Shown here: positions 34,730-43,245 of the stretch, piece after piece
Position numbering within the stretch: position 1 is the stretch's first letter
How the letters are laid out: each line of letters begins with the position of its first letter
Assembly: GCF_001053185.1 (NCBI RefSeq)
Contig: NZ_CSTD01000001.1
Span: 186,001 to 250,000, forward strand
Source: Mycobacterium bohemicum DSM 44277
GTDB lineage: Bacteria; Actinomycetota; Actinomycetes; Mycobacteriales; Mycobacteriaceae
DNA: 64,000 nt
Direction of reading: 5' to 3'
Notes under the pieces: model-generated
Database searches by the model: none
What the model saw: only the letters and a program-made list of their open reading frames with translations
Told to the model about the DNA's origin: nothing
Made by a program: the position numbers and the translations under genes

Positions 34730-36076
34730 TCAGCCGTGCCCGACGCGCAACAGCTCGGTCACGTTGGCCAGCTTGACCCGCGGGCGCTGCAGCGCTTCAC
34801 CCGCTTGGCGTTCGAAACGGTCGATGGCCCGCCAGTGGGCGGCGGTGACCAGCTTGGGCTGCCGGGATTCCAGCCACGCGGCAAGTTGGTCACGGTAGCC
34901 GCTGCCGCGGTCGGCCGGCTCGGCGCCGGCCAGGTCGGCGAGCACGGTGTCCACGGTGTCCTGGGAACACTTCTTGTTGGTGCCGATGACGCCGGAGGGT
35001 CCGCGTTTGATCCACCCGGCCACGTATTCGTTTCGGCTGCCCTCGATCCGGCCATTGGTGTTGGGGATGGTGCCCGTCCTCTCGTCGAACGCCAGCCCGT
35101 CGATGGGCACGCCGCGGTAGCCGACCGAGCGCACCACCAGGTGTGCCGGCAGCTCCTCGCGCGCTCCGGTGTCTTTGGCCACCATCCGCCCGGCGGCGTC
35201 GGTGACCAGCTCGTTGCGGCCGAGCACAATGCTCTCCACCTTGCCGTCGCCCCTGATTTCGATGGGAGAGGTGAAGAACCGCAGGACGATTCGCCGGTTT
35301 CCCGGCCGCGGCGCCCGCCCGGCGTACTCCCGCAGCACCTTGATGTTGTTCCTGGCGATCTTGCCCGCGGCGGCGGCGTCCTCGTCGCTGATGCCCTCGA
35401 GGTCGGCCGGGTCGACCAGCACGTCGACGCCCTCGAGCTCTCCGAGCTCGCGCAATTCCAGCGTCGTGAAGGCGCTTTGCAGCGGGCCGCGCCGCCCGAT
35501 GAGCAACACCTCTCCGACACCGCAGGGACGCAACGACTCCAAGGCGTGGTCGGCGATGTCGGTGAGCGCCAACACCTCAGGGTCGGTCACGAGCATGCGG
35601 GCGACGTCGACGGCGACATTGCCGTTGCCCACGACGACGGCGCGCGCACCCGAGAGGTTCGGCGCCATCTGAGCGAAGTGGGGGTGAGCGTTGTACCACC
35701 CGACGAAGTCGACCGCGGCCTCGCAGCCGGGCAGGTCCTCGCCGGGTATGCCCAGGGTCCGGTCGGACTGCGCACCCACGGCGTAGATCACCGCGTCGTA
35801 GCGCTCGGCGAGTTCGGCGGCGGTGACGTGCTCGCCGACACGGATGTTTCCGAAAAAGCGAAATCGCGGGTCCGCCGCCGTCTTTTCGAATTGCTGGCTG
35901 ACCGATTTGATCTTGGGGTGATCCGGCGCCACGCCGGACCGCACCAAACCCCAGGGGGTGGGCAGCATTTCCAGCATGTCGATGGCGACATCGATGCCGT
36001 CGTTCTTGAGCAGCGACGCGGCCGCGAAGAAACCGGACGGACCGGAACCCACGATCGCAACGTGCTGACGGGTCAT
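34730..36076 (-). CDS. fprA: NADPH-ferredoxin reductase, FprA type
   Basis: The 448-aa flavoprotein resembles M. tuberculosis FprA (Rv3106), an adrenodoxin-reductase homologue that passes electrons from NADPH via FAD to ferredoxin. Motifs: FAD-binding AIVGSGPSGFFAAASLLK, PTPWGLVRSGVAPDHPKIK, the NADP-binding VVVGNGNVAVDVARML, and GWIKRGPSGVIGTNKK near the C-terminus. ATG 36076 gives the same N-terminal length as FprA; ATG 36085 is a close alternative. It is transcribed with the 7Fe ferredoxin gene and preceded by the LysR-type box at 36131-36159. A function in sulfite reduction is inferred from that shared control. Confidence 0.92.
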   Translation of the reverse strand: MTRQHVAIVGSGPSGFFAAASLLKNDGIDVAIDMLEMLPTPWGLVRSGVAPDHPKIKSVSQQFEKTAADPRFRFFGNIRVGEHVTAAELAERYDAVIYAVGAQSDRTLGIPGEDLPGCEAAVDFVGWYNAHPHFAQMAPNLSGARAVVVGNGNVAVDVARMLVTDPEVLALTDIADHALESLRPCGVGEVLLIGRRGPLQSAFTTLELRELGELEGVDVLVDPADLEGISDEDAAAAGKIARNNIKVLREYAGRAPRPGNRRIVLRFFTSPIEIRGDGKVESIVLGRNELVTDAAGRMVAKDTGAREELPAHLVVRSVGYRGVPIDGLAFDERTGTIPNTNGRIEGSRNEYVAGWIKRGPSGVIGTNKKCSQDTVDTVLADLAGAEPADRGSGYRDQLAAWLESRQPKLVTAAHWRAIDRFERQAGEALQRPRVKLANVTELLRVGHG

Positions 36077-36117
36077 GGTTTCCATGAGTCCATGATCGCC
36101 GGGTTTGCGTCCCAGCG

Positions 36118-36159
36118 AGTAGAGGTTTCGGTGTTGTGGCGTCACAAGCTATGGTTGTG
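36118..36159 (-). promoter_or_regulatory. shared LysR-type box and -10 hexamer upstream of fprA
   Basis: Bases 36131-36159 read GTGTTGTG-N4-CACAA-N7-TTGTG on the plus strand. On the minus strand the box is followed after exactly 7 bp by TCTACT (36118-36123), a good mycobacterial -10 (TANNNT-like, shifted) for fprA. The identical arrangement precedes sirA at 40484-40525. Being in the fprA/lysR divergent gap, the box could also be the LysR autoregulatory site. Confidence 0.75.
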
Positions 36160-36180
36160 GCATCCCTACTTGATTGAGAG

Positions 36181-37134
36181 TTGACCAGCGTGCCGCTCAG
36201 CGCTCGAATGCCCGAACTCGCCTCGTTCGAGGTCTTTTTGACGATCGCAAAGACGGGAAGCCTCGGCCGCGCCGCGCGGGAACTGGGAATGACGCAACAG
36301 GCCGTGTCCAGGCGGCTCGCCTACATGGAGGCACAGATCGGGGTGATCTTGGTGGTGCGCACGACGCGCGGCTCTCAGCTGACGCCGGCCGGCCTCATCG
36401 TCGCCGAGTGGGGATCGCGGTTGCTCGAGGTCGCCGGAGAAATCGACGCGGGCCTGGGTTCGCTGAGAAAGGAAGGCCGCGAACGGATCAAGGTCGCGGC
36501 CAGCCAGACCATAGCCGAACAGCTGATGCCGCACTGGCTGCTGTCGCTGCAGGCCGAGGCGAGGCGGCGCGGCAGCACCTTCCCCGAGGTGGTGCTGACC
36601 GCCACCAACAGCGAGCACGCCATCGCCTCGGTGCGCGACGGGACCGTCGACCTCGGATTCGTCGAGAATCCGGGCAAGCCCACGGGATTGGGCAGCATCG
36701 TGGTGGGGCGGGACGAACTGGTGGTTGTGGTGCCGCCAGGCCACAAGTGGGCCCGACGCGGGCGGGTGGTGACAGCCCGCGAACTCGCGGAAACGCCCCT
36801 TGTTGCGCGCGAACCCCACTCCGGCATCAGGGATTCGCTGACGGTCGCGTTGCGCCGGGCGCTCGGCGACGACATGGAACAGGCGCCGCCCGTACTCGAG
36901 TTGACGTCCGCGGCGGCCATGCGCGCCGCCGTGCTCGCGGGTGCGGGTCCGGCGGGGATGAGCCGGCTGGCGGTGGCCGACGACCTGGCGGTGGGTCGGC
37001 TTCGCGCGGTCACCATCCCGGAGTTGGACTTAGGACGCAAGTTTCGCGCCATTTGGGTGGGCGGCCGCACGCCGCCCCCGGGCGCGATACGGGACCTGCT
37101 GGCCCACATCACAAGTCATTCCGGGCCCGCCTAG
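36181..37134 (+). CDS. LysR-type transcriptional regulator
   Basis: The 317-aa regulator has an N-terminal winged helix-turn-helix (FEVFLTIAKTGSLGRAARELGMTQQAVSRRLAYMEAQIG, about 16-54) and a periplasmic-binding-like effector domain (RIKVAASQTIAEQL onward). It resembles M. tuberculosis Rv2282c in type and neighbourhood. The start is TTG 36181 just 21 bp after the TTGTG-box in the divergent gap with fprA. It is physically between fprA-fdx and the sirA operon, both of which carry the same box, so I infer it is the CysB/Cbl-like regulator of both. The effector is unknown; O-acetylserine or sulfur compounds are candidates. Its end overlaps the convergent chelatase gene by 4 bp. Confidence 0.88.
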   Translation: MTSVPLSARMPELASFEVFLTIAKTGSLGRAARELGMTQQAVSRRLAYMEAQIGVILVVRTTRGSQLTPAGLIVAEWGSRLLEVAGEIDAGLGSLRKEGRERIKVAASQTIAEQLMPHWLLSLQAEARRRGSTFPEVVLTATNSEHAIASVRDGTVDLGFVENPGKPTGLGSIVVGRDELVVVVPPGHKWARRGRVVTARELAETPLVAREPHSGIRDSLTVALRRALGDDMEQAPPVLELTSAAAMRAAVLAGAGPAGMSRLAVADDLAVGRLRAVTIPELDLGRKFRAIWVGGRTPPPGAIRDLLAHITSHSGPA

Positions 37135-37847
37135 GCCGCTTGTTGCTCGGCCAGTGCCCGCTCGTAGCGGTCCAGCACGGCCTCCGCGACCAGCCGGTGC
37201 GCGCCCAGCGGCGCGGCCATCGGAATTCCGTTGTCGCTCGAGAACTTCGACACGCCGTCGGTCAGCAGCCCCGGCGCCAGAAACCATGGCGCGATGACGA
37301 GCCGGCGGGCCCCTTGGCGGCGCAGGCAGCCGGCGGCGCGGGCCACGGACTGCTCGCGCCGGGTGGCGAAGGCGGTCGTCGCGCCGGCCCACTCGGCGCC
37401 GGAGGCCAGCTTGGCGGCCACCCGTGCCGTACGGGCGTTGGCAGCGGCGCTCGATGATCCGATTGCCACGACAATGACGCCGAGGTCCTCGTCGAGCGGT
37501 GAAACCCCGATTTCGGCCAGGCGCTCGCGCAGCACCGACACCAGCCCGTCGTCTTCACCGAGGACGTCGGCCTGCCTGATGCCGTGGGCGCCGGCGCGGG
37601 CGATCTGCTCGGGGATATCGATTCGCGCGTGGTACGCGCCGGCCAGCAGCAACGGGGCGACCACCGCGCGGCGGGGGTCCGGCAATCCGGCGAGCACGTC
37701 GGCGAAGCTGGGCTCGTTGAGCTCCAGGAAAGCCAAGCGCACGTCCAGGTCCGGCCGCAGGATTCCCAGTCGGTCTGCGACGGCCCGGGCGTTGGCCCCG
37801 GACCGCGGATCGCGGCTGCCGTGCGCGGTGAGGACGAGGGTGCTCAT
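37131..37847 (-). CDS. sirohydrochlorin chelatase (CbiX/SirB family)
   Basis: The 238-aa protein consists of two CbiX-like halves. The first begins TLVLTAHGSRDPRSGANARAV with the metal-binding histidine in HGSRD, and has VAPLLLAGAYHARIDIP with the second histidine. The second half starts GVIVVAIGSSSAA and includes IAPWFLAPGLLTD. It inserts Fe2+ (or Co2+) into sirohydrochlorin; here ferrochelation to siroheme for SirA is the obvious role. It matches the gene next to cysH in M. tuberculosis (Rv2393). Its ATG overlaps the cysH stop (ATGA). It is the third gene of the sirA operon. Confidence 0.9.
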   Translation of the reverse strand: MSTLVLTAHGSRDPRSGANARAVADRLGILRPDLDVRLAFLELNEPSFADVLAGLPDPRRAVVAPLLLAGAYHARIDIPEQIARAGAHGIRQADVLGEDDGLVSVLRERLAEIGVSPLDEDLGVIVVAIGSSSAAANARTARVAAKLASGAEWAGATTAFATRREQSVARAAGCLRRQGARRLVIAPWFLAPGLLTDGVSKFSSDNGIPMAAPLGAHRLVAEAVLDRYERALAEQQAA

Positions 37848-38587
37848 GAGGCGTGCAGCCCGCATTCGGTCTTCTTGCGGCCCCGCCATCGCCCGCTGCG
37901 CGGGTCGTCGCCGTTGAGCGGCTTGCTGGTGCACGGCGCGCAGCCTATCGACGGGTAGCCCTCGTCGAGGAGCGGGTTCACCAGCACGCCGTTGCGGTCG
38001 ATGTAGTCCTGCTCGTCCTCGTCGGTCCAGGCCGCGATCGGATTGACCTTCACCAGTCCGAAGTTCTCGTCGAAGCTGATCAGCGGGGCGTCGGCGCGGG
38101 TAGGTGACTCCACCCGGCGTAGCCCGGTGACCCACGCGGCATAGCCGCTCAGCGCCTTGCGCAGCGGCACGACCTTGCGCAGCCGGCAGCATTCGTTGGG
38201 ATCGCGGGCGAACAGGTCCTTGCCCATCAGTTCGTCCTGCTGCGCCACCGTGTGCTCCGGGGTGACGTTGAGCAGGTGGATGTCGTAGACGGACTCGACC
38301 GCGTCGCGGGTGCCAAGCGTTTCGGCGAAGTGGTAGCCGGTGTCCAGGAAAACGACCGGCACACCGGGCCGTATGTCCGCCGCCATGGAAACCATCACCG
38401 CGTCCTGCATGTTGCACGCCACCACCCATTGGCAGGTGGCCCAGTTGCGGGGTCCGTCCGCGCCGCCGAAATGCCGGTCGGTCCAACGCAATATGTCGTC
38501 AGCGCTGGCGCCCTCCATCTCGGCCGCGCCGCGGGCGGCCAGCTCGCGCAGCTTTTCCTCGGTGAAACCGTTCACCCCGTCGCTCAT
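37844..38587 (-). CDS. cysH: adenylylsulfate (APS) reductase CysH
   Basis: The 247-aa enzyme reduces APS to sulfite and AMP. The 4Fe-4S ligands C133-C134 (NECCRLRK) and C216/C219 (SIGCAPCT) are present, so it is the iron-sulfur APS type and not a PAPS reductase. The catalytic cysteine is C242 in the C-terminal ECGLH. The LDTGYHFAETL motif also fits. ATG 38587 follows GGGGAC; a GTG at 38602 would add five residues. It is 56 bp downstream of sirA and overlaps the chelatase gene by 4 bp. Confidence 0.95.
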   Translation of the reverse strand: MSDGVNGFTEEKLRELAARGAAEMEGASADDILRWTDRHFGGADGPRNWATCQWVVACNMQDAVMVSMAADIRPGVPVVFLDTGYHFAETLGTRDAVESVYDIHLLNVTPEHTVAQQDELMGKDLFARDPNECCRLRKVVPLRKALSGYAAWVTGLRRVESPTRADAPLISFDENFGLVKVNPIAAWTDEDEQDYIDRNGVLVNPLLDEGYPSIGCAPCTSKPLNGDDPRSGRWRGRKKTECGLHAS

Positions 38588-38643
38588 GTCATCGTCCCCC
38601 ACTCAGTCGCGTCGGCGCTCGTCTTGGTGGTGTCGGGCGGCGC

Positions 38644-40311
38644 CTAGCGCAAGTCCGCCTCCTCCGCCCGCAGCGCCCAGTTCGCGAACCGCTCGCCGTT
38701 CTCGCGTTGCTCCAGGAACTTGCGCGTCACCCGGTCGATGTAGTCGCCAAGCTCGTCGCTGGTGACCTTGTGCTGACGCAGCTTTCGGCCGAAGCCGCTT
38801 TCCTCGCCCAGGCCGCCGCCGAGGTGGACCTGGAAGCCCTCGACCGAGGTGCCGTCGCCGTTGTCGATCCACTGGCCCTTGAACCCGATGTCGGCCACTT
38901 GAATTCGGGCGCATGAATTCGGGCACCCGTTGAGGTGCACGCTGATCGGCACATCGAGGTCGTCGTTGACGTCGGCCAGCCGCTCTTCCAGCTCCGGCAC
39001 CAAAGTCTGTGCGCGAACCCGCGTTTCGGCGAAGGACAGCTTGCAAAACTCGATGCCGGTGCAACCCATCGTACTCTTGCGCCAATTCGACGGCTTGGAC
39101 GGCAGGCCCAGCTTGTCCAGCTCGGTGACCAGGAAATCGACCTTGTCGTCGGGAACGTCGAGGATGATCAGTTTCTGGAAGGGGCTGAACCGGGCCCGGT
39201 CGGAGCCGACCTTTTCCATCAGGTCGGCCACCGCCTGAAGGATGGTGCCCGAGACCCGGCCGGCGATCGCGGCGACGCCGACCGCGTTGCGGCCGTTCTT
39301 GATCTTCTGCACGCCCACATGGTCGATCGGGTGCTTGGCCGGCTCGGGGGCCGGGCCGTCGATCATCTTGCGGCCCAGGTACTCGGTCTCCATGACCTCG
39401 CGGAATTTCTCGACGCCCCAGTCCTTGACCAGGAACTTGATCCGCGCCTTGGCGCGCAGCCGGCGGTACCCATAGTCGCGGAACACCTGGGTGACCGCTT
39501 CCCACACGTCGGGCACCTCGTCCAGCGGCACCCACACGCCGACCCGCTGGGCCATCATCGGGTTGGTCGACAGGCCACCACCCACCCACAGGTCCATGCC
39601 GGGACCGTGCTCGGGGTGGTTGACGCCGATGAACGCGACGTCGTGGGTCTCGTGCGAGACGTCCTGCAGGCCCGAGATCGCGGTCTTGTACTTGCGCGGG
39701 AGGTTGGCGTAGTCGGGGTTGTTCATGAACCGCCGGATGATCTCGTCGATGGCCGGCGAGGGGTCCAGGACCTCGTCGAGGGAGTCACCGGCCAGGGGGC
39801 TGCCGTGAATCCCGCGGGGGCAGTCGCCGCAGGCCTCGATGCTGGAAAGTCCGACCGACTCGAGCCGGCGCCAGATCTCGGGAACGTCCTCGATCTTGAG
39901 CCAGTGGAATTGCACGTTCTCCCGGTCGCCGATATCGGCGGTGTCGCGGGCGAACTCGGAGGAGACCTGACCCAGGACCCGCAGCGTCTGGGCCGACATC
40001 GGCTTGCCGTCGGAGCGCACCCGCATCATGAAGTACTTGGCCTCGAGCTTGTCGATGTTCTCGTCGCCGGTCCAGCTGCCGTCGTAGCCCTGCTCGCGCT
40101 GGGTGTAGAGGCCCATCCACTTGAAGCGCATCCGCAGGTCGGTCTTCTCGATGCTCTCGAAGCCTTCTTTGGCGTACTTGTTGAGGATCCGGTCGCGAAC
40201 GTTCAGCGGGCCGTCGTCGTGCTTGATCTGTTCGGTGTCGTTGAGCGGTTCGCGGCCTCCCAGCGCCCACTGGCCCTCGTTGCGAGTCTTGGCCGGACGG
40301 GCTGTGGTCAT
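38644..40311 (-). CDS. sirA: ferredoxin-dependent sulfite reductase SirA
   Basis: The 555-aa hemoprotein reduces sulfite to sulfide with six electrons from ferredoxin, using siroheme and a 4Fe-4S cluster. Cluster ligands C417, C423, C463 and C467 (MGCTGIEFCK and NGCPNSCAR) and the Tyr69-Cys161 pair, which is cross-linked in the M. tuberculosis enzyme, are all at identical positions. It was once called NirA. ATG 40311 (MTTARPAKTRNEGQW) is preceded by GAAGGAG. An upstream ORF at 40308-40460 overlaps this start. It heads the sirA-cysH-chelatase operon. Confidence 0.96.
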   Translation of the reverse strand: MTTARPAKTRNEGQWALGGREPLNDTEQIKHDDGPLNVRDRILNKYAKEGFESIEKTDLRMRFKWMGLYTQREQGYDGSWTGDENIDKLEAKYFMMRVRSDGKPMSAQTLRVLGQVSSEFARDTADIGDRENVQFHWLKIEDVPEIWRRLESVGLSSIEACGDCPRGIHGSPLAGDSLDEVLDPSPAIDEIIRRFMNNPDYANLPRKYKTAISGLQDVSHETHDVAFIGVNHPEHGPGMDLWVGGGLSTNPMMAQRVGVWVPLDEVPDVWEAVTQVFRDYGYRRLRAKARIKFLVKDWGVEKFREVMETEYLGRKMIDGPAPEPAKHPIDHVGVQKIKNGRNAVGVAAIAGRVSGTILQAVADLMEKVGSDRARFSPFQKLIILDVPDDKVDFLVTELDKLGLPSKPSNWRKSTMGCTGIEFCKLSFAETRVRAQTLVPELEERLADVNDDLDVPISVHLNGCPNSCARIQVADIGFKGQWIDNGDGTSVEGFQVHLGGGLGEESGFGRKLRQHKVTSDELGDYIDRVTRKFLEQRENGERFANWALRAEEADLR

Positions 40312-40460
40312 GAGGTGTTCTCCTTCTCGCCGGCCCGAATGCGCCACCTGGCCGTGCGATCTTGCGGTGTGTACCGCGGCGCAGGCACGCGGGCTGGCGT
40401 GCTTGAGTCAGGGGGGAGGCCCGTCAGCGCTCCGTTGCGCCAACGGGTCTTGACGCCCAT
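40308..40460 (-). CDS. candidate upstream ORF (leader peptide) coupled to sirA
   Basis: The 50-codon frame from ATG 40460 (MGVKTRWRNGALTGLPPDSS) ends in TGA that overlaps the sirA ATG (ATGA), the arrangement used for translational coupling. It begins about 24 bp downstream of the TCTACT hexamer, so it would be the first ORF on the transcript. There is no obvious ribosome binding site. Cysteine-rich leaders are reported to attenuate sulfur genes in mycobacteria, but this frame has no cysteine, so any mechanism would differ. Its reality is unproved. Confidence 0.35.
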   Translation of the reverse strand: MGVKTRWRNGALTGLPPDSSTPARVPAPRYTPQDRTARWRIRAGEKENTS

Positions 40461-40483
40461 AGTGCCCGTGCCCGCAGCCGGTT

Positions 40484-40525
40484 AGTAGACGCTCCCGTGT
40501 TGTGAGCCCACAACGTTAGGTTGTG
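40484..40525 (-). promoter_or_regulatory. shared LysR-type box and -10 hexamer upstream of sirA
   Basis: Bases 40497-40525 read GTGTTGTG-N4-CACAA-N7-TTGTG, 21 of 29 bases identical to the fprA/lysR box, with identical spacing. TCTACT on the minus strand (40484-40489) is again exactly 7 bp away. The inner CACAAC/GTTGTG (40509-40525) is a perfect inverted repeat around a 5-bp centre. It should cover the -35 region of the sirA promoter. Confidence 0.75.
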
Positions 40526-40624
40526 TGCGCCGCATCACCCATTCCGAAAGCCGTTGCGGTTCAGGGTGATTGATTCGTGTCTTTGCCAGAAGGTTGGTAA
40601 TCTTGGGTTGTTTGGCTGAGTTAC

Positions 40625-41638
40625 TCAGCCCCGCAACCGCCGGGCCACCTCGCCGTACCGCTCGAATCGCTCCGCACTGCCCAGCGCGTTGTACAACACC
40701 AGGCGCGTGGCGAGGTTCTCGTACTTGGCGGACAGCGCGTCGGCCAGGCCGTCCCAGGTCGACTCGGTCGCGAACCGGGCGATGTGCTCGTCGGTGACCT
40801 GGGCCGCCATGCCCGTGAAGTCGCCGGCCTTCTGCTTCTCGCGGATGCGCGCGGTCGTGCCCTCGAAGCCCGCCTCGTCCCAGATGAACGCGTAATTGGG
40901 GGTGCTGCCGTAGAAGGCCATGCTGGCGCGCACGGACTCCCGTTCGGCCGAACGCTCTTCGTCGCTGTCCCCGACGATCGTCAGCACGGGTACGATGACG
41001 GCCAGGTCCGCCACGGACCGCCCCGCCTTCGCAGCCCCCGCGGAAATATTCGGCAGCACATGGCGTTTGAGGTATCCGACCTCGCCGATCGGGTGGACGT
41101 GCACCCCGTCGGCGACCTCGCCGGCCATCCGCAGCATCCACGGATTCACCGCCGCCACATCGACTTTGGGGTCGGGCGCGTCGATAGGCCCCGCGCTCCA
41201 CTGCGGGGTGATGAAGTCCAGATCGTAGAACTCGCCGTGGTGGTCGAGCTTGCCTGTCCGAAAGGCCGAGAAGCACGCCTTGACCGCCCGGACGTAGTCG
41301 CGCAGCCGTGGGCCCGGGCGCTCGAAGGGCATGCCGTAGCGGCGGACCACGTGGGTGCGCACCTGGGTGCCCAGGCCGAGCCGGAACTTGCCCCCGGTGG
41401 CCTCCTGCAGCTCCCACGCCGCGGCCGCGGTGACGAACGGGCTGCGCGGGAAGGCCACCGCGACGCCGGTGGACAGCTCGAGCCCGGGCGCGGCCTGCGA
41501 GGCCACGGCGGCGTTGAGGTAGGCGGTGCGGCCGGTCTCGGTGAAGAGCAGGCCCGAAAACCCCGCCGCCTGGGTGCTTCGGGCCAGGTCAGCGACCTTG
41601 GACAGCGGTTGCGGGACCGTCATCGCGTCGACATGCAT
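40625..41638 (-). CDS. LLM-class F420-dependent oxidoreductase (TIGR03617 type)
   Basis: The 337-aa protein has the luciferase-like TIM barrel: DLARSTQAAGFSGLLFTETG near the N-terminus, LELSTGVAVAFPRSPFVTA, then LGLGTQVRTHVVRRYGMPF, and a C-terminal helix VARRLRG. Members bind coenzyme F420, but the substrate is unknown. It begins ATG 41638 (MHVDAMTVPQPLSKVADLA). It lies in the same orientation as the sirA operon, 100 bp upstream of its promoter. No neighbouring partner is obvious. Confidence 0.85.
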   Translation of the reverse strand: MHVDAMTVPQPLSKVADLARSTQAAGFSGLLFTETGRTAYLNAAVASQAAPGLELSTGVAVAFPRSPFVTAAAAWELQEATGGKFRLGLGTQVRTHVVRRYGMPFERPGPRLRDYVRAVKACFSAFRTGKLDHHGEFYDLDFITPQWSAGPIDAPDPKVDVAAVNPWMLRMAGEVADGVHVHPIGEVGYLKRHVLPNISAGAAKAGRSVADLAVIVPVLTIVGDSDEERSAERESVRASMAFYGSTPNYAFIWDEAGFEGTTARIREKQKAGDFTGMAAQVTDEHIARFATESTWDGLADALSAKYENLATRLVLYNALGSAERFERYGEVARRLRG

Positions 41639-41865
41639 GACGGAACAGTACTTGGCGGCGCGTTACCCGCAGGCGGCAAGGGGGAACTCTCGGGAAGTCG
41701 GGTCGCCCCGATTTTTCCGCGAGCGTTTCCGCCGCGGGTCCCACCCGGCGGCGCGGTTGCAGGAACCGCACGTCATCCCGGTGCACGCGACTACACGGCG
41801 CCCGAGCGCTTCAGCAACGGCCACGTCGACTCCCCGGAGCCGGCGCTCCAATATTCTTCCGCGAC

Positions 41866-43245
41866 TTAGGGTTCCGCGAACAGCACGTCGGGGTTGAGGA
41901 TCCCCGCGGGGTCGAAACTGCGCTTGATGCGGTGCATGAGGGCGACCTTGGCGGGGTCTTCGAGCTTGAGGAAGTACGGGGTCTTGGCGCGGCCGAGGCC
42001 GTGCTCGCCGGAGATCGCACCGCCCAATTCGATTGCCAGGGCGAAGATGTCGCTCATCAGCTTCTTGCGCTTGTCGTGGTCGGGGCAGAGGATGGCCAGG
42101 TGCACGTTGCCGTCGCCGGCGTGTCCGCAGCCGGCCGCGGCACCGCCGGCCGCGAGCGCCATTTCTCGCGTGGCGGCAAGGAATTTCGGCATCGAGCCGC
42201 GCGGCACGACCGTGTCGATGATGTCGTCGGCGCCGATAGCCTTGGCCGTCCAGAACGCCTTCTCGCGCGCCTCGATCAGCTTGCGGGCCGAGGCCCCCTC
42301 GAGGACGTAGACGTCGGCCGCGCCCGCCTCGGCGAGCAGCTCACCGGCGCGTTCAACGTCTTGGTCGAGCCGCTCGGCGGTGCGGCTCTCGAGGCCCACC
42401 ACCAGATACGCCTGGCAGCTGTCGCGGACGCTGTCGGGGATGCCGAGTTCGAGGTTCTGGGTGTGCACGAGCGCGGCCATCGTCATGTTGTCGATGTATT
42501 CCAGGATGTAGGGTCCCAGCCCGCTGGCCACGACCATGGGCACCGCCGCCATCACCTGGTCGAGGTCGGCGAACGGGGCGAGCACCGTGGCGGCGTGGTC
42601 GAGCCGCGGGTGCAGCTTGACGATCACCTCGGTGGCCAGGGCCAGGGTGCCCTCGGAGCCGACGATGAGCTGGGTCAGGTCGTAGCCGGTGGACACCTTG
42701 GCGATTTTGCCGCCGGTGCGGATGATCTCGCCGGTCGGCAGCACCGCCTGCAGGCCGACTACGTTGTGGCGGGCGATGCCGTACTTGACCGCGCGCATGC
42801 CGCCGGCGTTGGTGCCGACGTTGCCGCCGACGCTGGACGACAGTTCGCCCGGGTGGACCATGTAGCCCAGCCCGGAATCGGCTGTGGCCGCGTCTAATTC
42901 GGTGAGCGTGATGCCGGGCTGGACGACGGCGACCTGGTTGGTGGTGTCGACCTCGAGGACGGCGTTCATCCGCTCGAAGGAGATGAGCAGCCCGTCCGGG
43001 CGTGGGATCGCCGCGCCGGACAGTCCGGTGCCGGAGCCGCGGGCCGTCACCGGCGTGCCGCTTTCGGAGGCGGCCATCAGCAGCTGCGCGACCTCTTCGG
43101 CGGTCGCCGGCTTGGCGACGTACGCCGGCTTCTGCGGGGGGTGCGTCAGCTCCTCGTCGTGGGAGTAGTCGTCGGGGACGGCGTCACCGGTCAGGAGGTT
43201 GTGCGCCCCGACGATCTCGGCGAAGCGGGTCGTCATGTCGCTCAT
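41866..43245 (-). CDS. FAD-linked dehydrogenase (GlcD/LDH type)
   Basis: The 459-aa enzyme has the PCMH-type FAD domain (PVTARGSGTGLSGAAIPRP, GYMVHPGELSSSVGGNVGTNAGGMRAVKYG) and the FAD-oxidase C domain ending in SGEHGLGRAKTPYF and FDPAGILNPDVLF. The same length as M. tuberculosis Rv2280. It should oxidise a 2-hydroxy acid such as lactate or glycolate, though the substrate is not proved. ATG 43245 overlaps the stop of the PhyH gene (ATGA), so the pair is coupled. That pairing suggests alpha-oxidation, where PhyH makes a 2-hydroxyacyl compound. Confidence 0.9.
   Translation of the reverse strand: MSDMTTRFAEIVGAHNLLTGDAVPDDYSHDEELTHPPQKPAYVAKPATAEEVAQLLMAASESGTPVTARGSGTGLSGAAIPRPDGLLISFERMNAVLEVDTTNQVAVVQPGITLTELDAATADSGLGYMVHPGELSSSVGGNVGTNAGGMRAVKYGIARHNVVGLQAVLPTGEIIRTGGKIAKVSTGYDLTQLIVGSEGTLALATEVIVKLHPRLDHAATVLAPFADLDQVMAAVPMVVASGLGPYILEYIDNMTMAALVHTQNLELGIPDSVRDSCQAYLVVGLESRTAERLDQDVERAGELLAEAGAADVYVLEGASARKLIEAREKAFWTAKAIGADDIIDTVVPRGSMPKFLAATREMALAAGGAAAGCGHAGDGNVHLAILCPDHDKRKKLMSDIFALAIELGGAISGEHGLGRAKTPYFLKLEDPAKVALMHRIKRSFDPAGILNPDVLFAEP

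Noticed and set aside
36181..36210. Downstream GTG/ATG start for the LysR gene
   Set aside because: ATG 36208 is possible, but TTG 36181 keeps a usual LysR N-terminal length; the choice does not affect the box analysis.
40312..40460. Polycysteine attenuator leader for sirA
   Set aside because: No run of cysteine codons exists in any frame of the leader, so only a generic coupled uORF is reported.
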